DNA of 40,796 nucleotides from an uncultured Pseudomonadota bacterium (lineage in GTDB: Bacteria > Pseudomonadota > Alphaproteobacteria > Rs-D84): contig CASDTC010000012.1 of NCBI GenBank assembly GCA_949283535.1, positions 1 through 40,796 on the forward strand, given 5' to 3'. The notes beneath the pieces were generated by a model, which saw nothing but the letters and a program-made list of their open reading frames with translations, was not told where the DNA came from and ran no database searches. Numbering within the stretch: the first letter of the stretch is position 1; each line of letters begins with the position of its first letter. Of this stretch, positions 26,809-33,320 are shown piece by piece. The position numbers and the translations under genes were made by a program.

Positions 26809-27735
26809 ATGAATACTTGTCCGTTCTTTGGGATTTGTGGTGGGTGTAAATATGATTTTACATCGCTGGATTATCATGCGCAGAAAATGTCAGAATTGGA
26901 TGGTTTGCCGATAACGGGTGATGCAATTTGGATTGATGCCGGTACGCGCCGGCGTGCAGATTTTGCATTTGCCGATGGGGTGTTTGGTTTCTATCGACAT
27001 CGGTCCAAGAATATTGTCCCGGTACGGCATTGTTCGCTGTGTTGTGCGGCGATAAATGATATATTGCCGGCGGTGGCATCGTTGCCGTGGGGTGGGGCGG
27101 GTGCCGTATTAATAACCGCGTGCGATAATGGCATTGATATTGCGGTGTCATCGGCGGTGCCGTATTTCAGTTCTGAATTTAAAAATGCGGTGATGCATTT
27201 GGATGTGTTGCGTGTGACATGGAATGGGCGCATTGTGATTCAAAATGCAACGCCAATTGTTAAATTTGGCGATGTCAGTGTGGAATATCCGTCGGGCGCG
27301 TTTTTACAGCCAACAATTGTTGGTGCGGATATATTGCGTAATATGGTTGTTGCCGCGGCGGCGGGGATGCGCCGATGTGCGGATTTATTTTGTGGATTGG
27401 GAAATTTTACATATGCATTGAATGCAGATGGGTTTGATATTGCCGGCGCAGGGGTGCGGCGTGATTTATTTCATAATCCATTGACGGTTGGGATGTTGAA
27501 TAAATACGATTGCGTTGTAATGGATCCACCGCGCGCCGGGGCAATTGCGCAATGTACGGAATTGGTAAAATCAAATGTTGGGCGCGTTATATATATTTCA
27601 TGTAATCCGCAAACATGGGCGCGCGATGCGGAAATTTTAAAACAGAAATACAATTTAGTATCGCTGGTTCCGGTTGATCAATTCGTGGGCAGTGCGCATT
27701 GGGAACTGTTTTCTGTGTTTGAAAAAATTAAATAG
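26809..27735 (+). CDS. RlmD/TrmA-family RNA (uracil-C5) methyltransferase, shortened
   Basis: SAM-dependent enzyme that would methylate a uracil in rRNA (RlmC/RlmD type). Iron-sulphur cysteines C4, C10 and C13 (CPFFGICGGC) are at the N-terminus, with further Cys near 67-71 (HCSLCC). Motif I is DLFCGLGNFTYAL, then VVMDPPRAGA and the catalytic ISCNPQTWARDAEI. At 308 residues it is much shorter than the usual ~400-450. It lacks an N-terminal TRAM domain, and the stretch after motif I runs straight into GVRRDLF, so the acidic ribose-binding region is missing. It may be inactive or degraded. It starts 10 bp after the barrel gene, without a clear ribosome site. Confidence 0.85.
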   Translation: MNTCPFFGICGGCKYDFTSLDYHAQKMSELDGLPITGDAIWIDAGTRRRADFAFADGVFGFYRHRSKNIVPVRHCSLCCAAINDILPAVASLPWGGAGAVLITACDNGIDIAVSSAVPYFSSEFKNAVMHLDVLRVTWNGRIVIQNATPIVKFGDVSVEYPSGAFLQPTIVGADILRNMVVAAAAGMRRCADLFCGLGNFTYALNADGFDIAGAGVRRDLFHNPLTVGMLNKYDCVVMDPPRAGAIAQCTELVKSNVGRVIYISCNPQTWARDAEILKQKYNLVSLVPVDQFVGSAHWELFSVFEKIK

Positions 27736-27738
27736 ATT

Positions 27739-27766
27739 AAAAATGCCCCTGTTCAGGGCATTTTTT
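27739..27766. terminator. Bidirectional terminator after the methyltransferase gene
   Basis: TGCCCCTG and CAGGGCA pair with one bulged C, flanked by an A-run and TTTTTT (27761-27766). It overlaps the stop codon of the convergent gene at 27765. Confidence 0.8.
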
Positions 27767-30047
27767 ATTTACATGTACTGGCAGTGAAACTGATTTCGAC
27801 CTTTCTGCAACTTTGGTCGGGTTCGTTACCTGGTGTATTACATTCTCGTGATCCAACACCGGATGTTTTTATGTTTTCCGATGGGATATTTTTGCTAATT
27901 AAATATTCACCAACAGCCTGTGCGCGGCGTTTTGATAGTGGTTCGTTTATATTATCATTGCCTGTTTTATCCGTATGCCCTGTTATAGTTATGCAATAGT
28001 TTGGCTGGTTTGATTGTGCGGCAATAACATTTTGTGCGAATGTATCTAATGCCGTTTTTGCCTCTGCTTTTAAGTCGGATTTATTTAAATCGAACAAGCT
28101 GTCTGCGGGCAAATCAATTGTTTCTGGAACAGCGGGTGTTGTTGGTTTTGTTCCAAAAACACATTGTCCGCTATCGTTAATATAATAAATTGCAGGCGGA
28201 CATATACATTGATTACCAATCTTTTGATAGCCATCTGTACATGTGCATGTTCCGTCATCGGCAATTTGGGTGTGTTCTGTGGTGACACATTCTGGTTCGT
28301 TTGTTGGGGTGACGCACGCATTGTCTATGCCCGGGACTGTACCCGCCGGACATTCGCATTTTGTGCCGTTGGCATCGGCAACCAAGTCGCCGGGACATGT
28401 GTCGCATGCGTTTGTGTTTCCATTATAAATTTGTTTTGTATTTGTACATGTGCAATTTGGATATGTACCTGTTGTGCCAGATGGACATTGGGCGCCAACG
28501 CTGTTATCTGATAATTTTTCTGTATCATCGCGTAATTTCTTTAATGGTTCGTATTTCAGGTTTATTTCATCAGATTTTTCATCTGGTGCATCACGATTTA
28601 TCAGCAAATTACCAACCACACCACCAACAATGCCCACGCCCGCCATAACCGCACCTGTTGTTAATTGTGATTTTGTGTCCGAACGCTGCTGTGCCCATTC
28701 GGCGGCATCGGCGCCGTCGGGGTCTGATAATGCGCGTGCCAGTGATGTATATGCACCATCTGTTATGCCCAATGATTCATCGTCATACAGTCCCATGTTT
28801 GCGCTGTCTAAAATAACCTCTGACTCAATGCCGGGGGTCATTTCCAGTGCCTCTTTACGAACCTTTAAATCCGCCGCCAGGGTGGTAAATTCTGTATATA
28901 ATGGTAATAACTGATTCCCGCCGGGCAATTGAACATCTGTTTCACCGCCCATAATATTGCGACCCTGGCCATAATCACAGCGGAATGTTGCCAGATATGC
29001 CGCCATATCGCGTTCAGCGGCGTCATCAGCACGATTTTCAGCAATTGCCGATGCCAATTGCATTCCACCAATACCCGTCGCCGCAATTGATGCACCACCC
29101 AATAATTTATTTGCGGTGGATTGTTCTGTCTTTTTCATTTCGTCTGCATTCTTTTGCAGTTCTTCTATCTTTTTCTGGGATTCTTCTTCGGTTAATGTGG
29201 GTCGGATACAGCTGCGCCGGTCATTGCTGGGGCGATATTCACCACCACAGCTGTCAATTATGCAAATTTCAGTATTTGTTGTTGCATCCCATTCGCGATG
29301 TGCCGCGGTGGCGTGTTCCGGCATTGGATCGCAATTGCCAGAAATTGCAACTCTGTCGCATGCGGTGCCATTGTCGTTTGGTAAATAGCCATCCACGCAT
29401 TTTTGTATAACGCAAACCAGTTGTGCATTTATCCAATCATATTCAGATTCTGTTGCGTTTGTGTCATTGGATTGACATTCTTTGCCAACCTGATCTGCGC
29501 ATTCATCGCCAATTGTTAGTGTTGTACAATTGCCGTCTTCACAGAATTCTTCACAGGGGCCATCTTCGTCAGCGGAACCAATGCATATTTGCTGACCGGC
29601 TTTTCTGGATTGAACAGAACGCTGATTTGTTAATTTATATCTGTCGGATTGGCATTCATATGGATAACATTTTTTACTGATAATATCGTATGACGCTTTT
29701 GTTGCATTGGGTATCGTACTCGGGCAACCAGTAACTATAACATTGTCAAGTAGTTGAGAATCTTCTGCTAGTTGAATATTCCCCATATTTGCGTTTGCAT
29801 CCAGTATTTGTGTTTCATATCCAATATATGATATTTTAATTTGTGTTGTTGTGTCTGGTACTGCCAGTGTAAAATTTCCATTAATGTCAGATATTGTCCC
29901 AATGTTGGGATTGTCATTTGCCATGATAGTTGCGCCAATTAGTGCTTCTTGTGATTCCGCATCAATAACATGCCCCGTAATTGTTTTTTCAGCCAATGCG
30001 GGCAGGGTGAATAAAACGGCAAAGATTGTTATAAATATTTTCTTCAT
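27765..30047 (-). CDS. Chimeric OmpA-anchored Cys-rich protein with SusC-type N-terminal domain, 760 aa
   Basis: Signal peptide MKKIFITIFAVLFTLPALA. Residues 22-98 (ITGHVIDAESQEALIGATI through SYIGYETQILDA) are a carboxypeptidase-regulatory-like domain, followed by LLDNVIVTG (99-107), a TonB-box-like element. Both are hallmarks of Bacteroidetes SusC/TonB receptors. Three Cys modules (starting near 113, 200 and 247) share AT-x3-[YW]-D then C-x2-3-C and a YxPxN turn. Gly-zipper hydrophobic segments lie near 310 and 470, EGF-like Cys repeats at ~520-620, and an OmpA peptidoglycan-binding domain at 651-760 (TGHTDKTGND and LSKRRAQAV). It starts 5 bp after the stop of the upstream gene, so it is the last gene of a three-gene operon. 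It probably links the outer envelope to peptidoglycan. Confidence 0.85.
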   Translation of the reverse strand: MKKIFITIFAVLFTLPALAEKTITGHVIDAESQEALIGATIMANDNPNIGTISDINGNFTLAVPDTTTQIKISYIGYETQILDANANMGNIQLAEDSQLLDNVIVTGCPSTIPNATKASYDIISKKCYPYECQSDRYKLTNQRSVQSRKAGQQICIGSADEDGPCEEFCEDGNCTTLTIGDECADQVGKECQSNDTNATESEYDWINAQLVCVIQKCVDGYLPNDNGTACDRVAISGNCDPMPEHATAAHREWDATTNTEICIIDSCGGEYRPSNDRRSCIRPTLTEEESQKKIEELQKNADEMKKTEQSTANKLLGGASIAATGIGGMQLASAIAENRADDAAERDMAAYLATFRCDYGQGRNIMGGETDVQLPGGNQLLPLYTEFTTLAADLKVRKEALEMTPGIESEVILDSANMGLYDDESLGITDGAYTSLARALSDPDGADAAEWAQQRSDTKSQLTTGAVMAGVGIVGGVVGNLLINRDAPDEKSDEINLKYEPLKKLRDDTEKLSDNSVGAQCPSGTTGTYPNCTCTNTKQIYNGNTNACDTCPGDLVADANGTKCECPAGTVPGIDNACVTPTNEPECVTTEHTQIADDGTCTCTDGYQKIGNQCICPPAIYYINDSGQCVFGTKPTTPAVPETIDLPADSLFDLNKSDLKAEAKTALDTFAQNVIAAQSNQPNYCITITGHTDKTGNDNINEPLSKRRAQAVGEYLISKNIPSENIKTSGVGSRECNTPGNEPDQSCRKVEISFTASTCK

Positions 30048-30052
30048 GTTAT

Positions 30053-31465
30053 TTATATCCTATGAATTACCGTGCGGGATTCTGTACCGGATGATTCATC
30101 GCCCGACTGATCATCTGGCTTTTTGCCTGAGTTTTCGTCTGCTTCATCGTCTGATTCTGTTTCTGTATCGGCGGCGGATTTATCGCCAAAGTTTTCGTTG
30201 TGTTCTTTCTTGGCGTCTTTCAGGGCATTTTCAGCCTGTTGCCGATCGATTGCACGATCAATTGCGCCCGATGCAATTGCGCCCGCCGCAACACCAACGC
30301 CCGACCCCAGCAATGATGCAGATGCGGATGTCTGGCTGCGTGTTAAACGATATGCATTTTCCATAAATGTTGTTATATCAATGCCAAACCAATTCGGTGT
30401 ACAGTCAAATACACCACCGGCGTATGCCTTTTTCGATGCGTATAATGTTGAATCATCGCCCGCATAGAATTCAACCGTAAATACGCAATCCAGACTGCGT
30501 TCATCCAATGTTGCACCCAACAGACGGCATTGTTCGCGCATCTGATCGCGCAGATCGTACAGACGCTGTTCGTCGCGTTGGACCTGAACCTCAGCATCCT
30601 GGCGCAGGGCGCCAAATACAGACATTACGCGTGATGCCAGACCACTGTCTTGCTGTACACAGTTATTGGCAATTTTTTCACATTTTGCAATTGCGGCGTC
30701 CCCGGCAGATTTGCCCAGGCATTTACTGAATGTCGTGCCACATTCGGTTATAATACAATCGTTATACTGATTCCCACAATCAATAACCGCGTTGTATGAT
30801 GCCAGGCGGGCATTCATATCACGATCTGCCTTGATTTCAGCCGCAAACAGGCGGTATTCTTCGCCCGTGCATGTGGCATCAATATCGTTGCGGCATGCGT
30901 CCATTTTATTGCCCCATGTGGTATCGGTATCGCCACGGCAATCATAAAAATTTTGACCACATTTTTGCGCCATGCATTGACGCAGACCAATATCGCATGC
31001 ATTTTGACCACTGGCAATCGATGCGGTTGCCGTTGTTATCGCGTTTTGTGCGTCCAGTGCATCGCGTTGTGCCTGGATCATTTGTGCCAATGAATTGGTG
31101 GACGCGTCAGTTGTTTGGTTTGTGCTGGCGGTTGATAAAACCGAATCAAATTGTGATGATTTATTTTCAATTTCATAATCGTCATCAGATGTATCATCGG
31201 ATTCATTCGTTGTGGTGGATTCTGATGTTGATGAACTGGTTGTGCCAGATGTGCTGGTGCTGGGTGCCGTCATTGTTGGCATGCGTCCTGTTATATTTGT
31301 CCGGGTTGCCGTTGTTGGACGTGCAGATACAGTTGCAGTCCCGCGTGAAACAACCGCGGCATTGGCGCCACTGATTAATGTTGCCAGTATGGCGGCGCAT
31401 GTTGCGATGCCCGCCGGGCGGGATAATGGAATTTTATGGCAAAGATTTTCAAATGTATGTTTCAT
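30053..31465 (-). CDS. Cys-rich secreted protein with CG-motif repeats, 470 aa
   Basis: Long signal peptide (residues 1-36, ending ISGANA). The linker (SRGTATVSARPTTATRTN, then RMPTM at 61-65) resembles those of the 981-aa and 694-aa proteins. The Cys core includes LRQCMAQKCGQNFYDC and YNDCIITECGTTFSKC, both C-x4-C-G-x-x-F-x-x-C. A predicted helical region (VQVQRDEQRLYDLRDQMREQC) follows, then a Gly/Ala hydrophobic segment (LLGSGVGVAAGAIASGAI) near 395-412 and a very acidic, Lys-containing tail. No named domain is recognised. It is the middle gene of the minus-strand operon, 20 bp after the upstream gene and 5 bp before the OmpA chimera. Confidence 0.8.
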   Translation of the reverse strand: MKHTFENLCHKIPLSRPAGIATCAAILATLISGANAAVVSRGTATVSARPTTATRTNITGRMPTMTAPSTSTSGTTSSSTSESTTTNESDDTSDDDYEIENKSSQFDSVLSTASTNQTTDASTNSLAQMIQAQRDALDAQNAITTATASIASGQNACDIGLRQCMAQKCGQNFYDCRGDTDTTWGNKMDACRNDIDATCTGEEYRLFAAEIKADRDMNARLASYNAVIDCGNQYNDCIITECGTTFSKCLGKSAGDAAIAKCEKIANNCVQQDSGLASRVMSVFGALRQDAEVQVQRDEQRLYDLRDQMREQCRLLGATLDERSLDCVFTVEFYAGDDSTLYASKKAYAGGVFDCTPNWFGIDITTFMENAYRLTRSQTSASASLLGSGVGVAAGAIASGAIDRAIDRQQAENALKDAKKEHNENFGDKSAADTETESDDEADENSGKKPDDQSGDESSGTESRTVIHRI

Positions 31466-31485
31466 ATGCGTTTGTATACATCCGG

Positions 31486-32352
31486 TTAATCAAGTAATGC
31501 GCATGCGGTGTCATAGAATTCGCACAATTGTGTCGCACTGGCGCGTTCGGATTCATAACCATCACCACATTTATTTGGCATATTATTTTCGCAAACAGTT
31601 TCAATGCATGCATCGCGCGCAGAATTATCAGTACACCCATTTTGCGCACTGGTTAATTTTTGTTCGCGTGCGCTTTGATAGTTTGCGACAATTGATGCCA
31701 ACACTTTATCCGCATTTTCAATCGCAGAATCGCGCGCGGCAATCAATTCACTGCGAATGTCGGATATATAGTCATCACAACCGGATGCCTGGACACTGCA
31801 TGCGGCAAAAAAGTTATCAAAATCAGCATTTGTTTCACATGCGCTGTAATCCGGACCACATCTGTTTGCCGCGACCAAGCATGCACGGATGTTGGTTTCG
31901 CATGTTGATTTGCTGACCGTTTTTTCACGTTCAGATAATGTGGATGCGTATTGCGCACTGACCCCCGCGGCGCGGCATGATTGTTCAATTAATTTATCAT
32001 AATTATCAGATACATCGTCCGGGGTACAGCCGTCAACCTTTTTAATACATTGTACGGTTGCCCATGCATAACGCTGACCCGGGTCGTTTGGGGCATCGTC
32101 AAGTTCATCTTCACTGAGTGTATAACGGGCGGATGCACCCAGGGACAAACTGCGCATGCCAGAATTGGTTGGTGGGGTGCCGGCACTGGATGTGCCGCAA
32201 TACTGGCACCGTGCCGCCGGATTCGATGACACATTTATCGCACATGCAGAATCCAGGCATCGTGTTAAATTTGCCACAGAACATGACGCCGCATGGGCAA
32301 TAGCAGGGCATAATGATATTACAAGTAAAAAAAGTAATTTGCGTGGTTTCAT
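31486..32352 (-). CDS. Cys-rich secreted protein, 288 aa (first gene of operon)
   Basis: Start at 32352 (MKPRKLLFLLVISLCPAIAHA, a clean signal peptide) rather than an upstream in-frame TTG. AAGAGAGAA precedes it. The mature protein opens with a Cys cluster (CSVANLTRCLDSACAI, then CQYCG). Its middle has IRACLVAANRCGPDYSAC and AACSVQASGCDDYI, the same C-x6-C-G-x-D-Y-x-x-C motif as the 981-aa protein. The C-terminal region has more Cys (CIETVCENNMPNKCGDGY) and ends LCEFYDTACALLD. No hydrophobic segment other than the signal is evident, so it may be a soluble periplasmic or surface partner of its operon neighbours. Confidence 0.8.
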   Translation of the reverse strand: MKPRKLLFLLVISLCPAIAHAASCSVANLTRCLDSACAINVSSNPAARCQYCGTSSAGTPPTNSGMRSLSLGASARYTLSEDELDDAPNDPGQRYAWATVQCIKKVDGCTPDDVSDNYDKLIEQSCRAAGVSAQYASTLSEREKTVSKSTCETNIRACLVAANRCGPDYSACETNADFDNFFAACSVQASGCDDYISDIRSELIAARDSAIENADKVLASIVANYQSAREQKLTSAQNGCTDNSARDACIETVCENNMPNKCGDGYESERASATQLCEFYDTACALLD

Positions 32353-32368
32353 TTCTCTCTTGTGCAAA

Positions 32369-32374
32369 ATTATA
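32369..32374 (-). promoter_or_regulatory. -10 element of the three-gene Cys-rich operon
   Basis: On the minus strand TATAAT (32374-32369) is a perfect -10, 17 bp before the ATG at 32352. No good -35 is visible at 16-18 bp, so an activator may be needed (inference). Confidence 0.5.
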
Positions 32375-32424
32375 TCAAAAAAGGCGTATACATAAAAGAA
32401 AAAAAATAATTTGTTATTTTATAC

Positions 32425-32453
32425 TTGACAAATCTTTTTAATTTGTCTATATT
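32425..32453 (+). promoter_or_regulatory. Strong promoter of the 241-aa coiled-coil gene
   Basis: Consensus TTGACA at 32425-32430, a 17-bp spacer and TATATT at 32448-32453. It is the best -35/-10 pair in the accessory region. It is divergent from the Cys-rich operon, so the two units share a ~130-bp control region. Confidence 0.75.
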
Positions 32454-32484
32454 TTGGGTACAAGATAATTTAAAGGGGATAAAA

Positions 32485-33210
32485 ATGACTGAAGAAAGAG
32501 ATGATGTTATCATTGACGATCCAGAAGATGGTGATGCGCGTGATACGGATGACAAGAAATCTAAGAAAAATAGATTTTTTTGGCCTGTTATGTGCGGTAT
32601 GAGTGCGCTGTTGGCGGCGGCACTGGTCTTTGGTGCATCGCAATGCAGTCGTGCAGATAGGGCAGAAGAACAAAATGACGATGCATTGAATAATATTAAT
32701 CGTAATACAGAACAGATAATCAGTATTGTTGATTCAACAAATCGTGATGTTCGCGATGTTCGTGGTACAGTTGGTGCAATACGGGATACACTGGAAATCG
32801 TACATGATGATATTCGTGATGTGCGTGCGAATACAGATACTATAAAAGATATTGTTCGGCAAAATGGGGAAAAATTGGATAGTATAAAAGACTGTGCATG
32901 TGATGGTCAGAATGCCGGCGGGCGTCCGCCGCGTCCAAATCCGGTGCCACAGCCACAGCCGCAACCACAACCACAACCACCGGTAAAAGATACGGTCGTT
33001 GTTTATGTGTCTGATGATAAACCGGTGCAAAATAACACTGTTATTAATATTGGTGATAATTCCGATAATAATAATATAACTGTTATTAATGGCGATGTCT
33101 ATTATGGCAACCGTGCGCCGGCTGATACTGTGCGCGTCGCGGCAAATAAATCGTATGGCGCCAGTACGGTTATTATCAGAAAGGTAAAAACTTATCGTCG
33201 TACCCGTTAA
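32485..33210 (+). CDS. Bitopic membrane protein with coiled coil and Pro/Gln spacer, 241 aa
   Basis: Start at 32485 because AAAGGGGATAAAA precedes it; the in-frame TTG at 32425 is the -35 of the promoter. The N-terminus is acidic and cytoplasmic (TEERDDVIIDDPEDGDARD), followed by a basic stretch and one membrane segment at ~33-53 (PVMCGMSALLAAALVFGA). A predicted coiled coil rich in Asp/Asn/Ile/Val heptads (NNINRNTEQIISIVDST, RDVRDVRGTVGAIRDT) spans about 72-145. A Pro/Gln spacer (PQPQPQPQPQPP) follows, then a Thr/Asn/Val-rich domain (VINIGDNSDNNNITVI) and a basic end. The layout (TM, coiled coil, PQ spacer, C-terminal domain) recalls trans-periplasmic linkers such as TonB, without homology evidence. 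Confidence 0.75.
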   Translation: MTEERDDVIIDDPEDGDARDTDDKKSKKNRFFWPVMCGMSALLAAALVFGASQCSRADRAEEQNDDALNNINRNTEQIISIVDSTNRDVRDVRGTVGAIRDTLEIVHDDIRDVRANTDTIKDIVRQNGEKLDSIKDCACDGQNAGGRPPRPNPVPQPQPQPQPQPPVKDTVVVYVSDDKPVQNNTVINIGDNSDNNNITVINGDVYYGNRAPADTVRVAANKSYGASTVIIRKVKTYRRTR

Positions 33211-33234
33211 TATTTTGTTAATGTGGTGTTGTTG

Positions 33235-33267
33235 AACAGTCTGTCGTGTGGCAGGCTGTTTTTTTTC
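33235..33267 (+). terminator. Terminator after the 241-aa gene
   Basis: AACAGTCTG at 33235-33243 pairs with CAGGCTGTT at 33252-33260 (nine pairs, one G-U), followed by TTTTTT. Confidence 0.8.
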
Positions 33268-33297
33268 TAGACATATATTTTAATTGTGTGTTAAGAT
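33268..33297 (+). promoter_or_regulatory. Extended -10 promoter of the autotransporter
   Basis: TAGACA at 33268-33273, an 18-bp spacer and TAAGAT at 33292-33297 preceded by TGT. The extended -10 shape TGTTAAGAT is close to those before rplQ and the 981-aa gene. Confidence 0.45.
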
Positions 33298-33320
33298 TAA
33301 TCGTACAGAGAGAATTTTTC

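Noticed and set aside
28450-28914. Open frame of 154 codons on the + strand
   Set aside because: Antisense shadow of the 760-aa OmpA chimera, whose domains are recognisable.
31212-31916. Open frame of 234 codons on the + strand
   Set aside because: It spans the junction of the two Cys-rich minus-strand genes, both of which have signal peptides and ribosome sites; the + frame reads as shadow sequence rich in His, Met and Arg.
32425-32484. N-terminal extension of the 241-aa gene from a TTG
   Set aside because: The TTG is the first three bases of a consensus -35 (TTGACA), and the true ATG at 32485 has AAAGGGGA upstream.
33246-33320. N-terminal extension of the autotransporter from a GTG
   Set aside because: The GTG lies inside the preceding terminator, and the extension would bury the signal peptide that begins at 33321.
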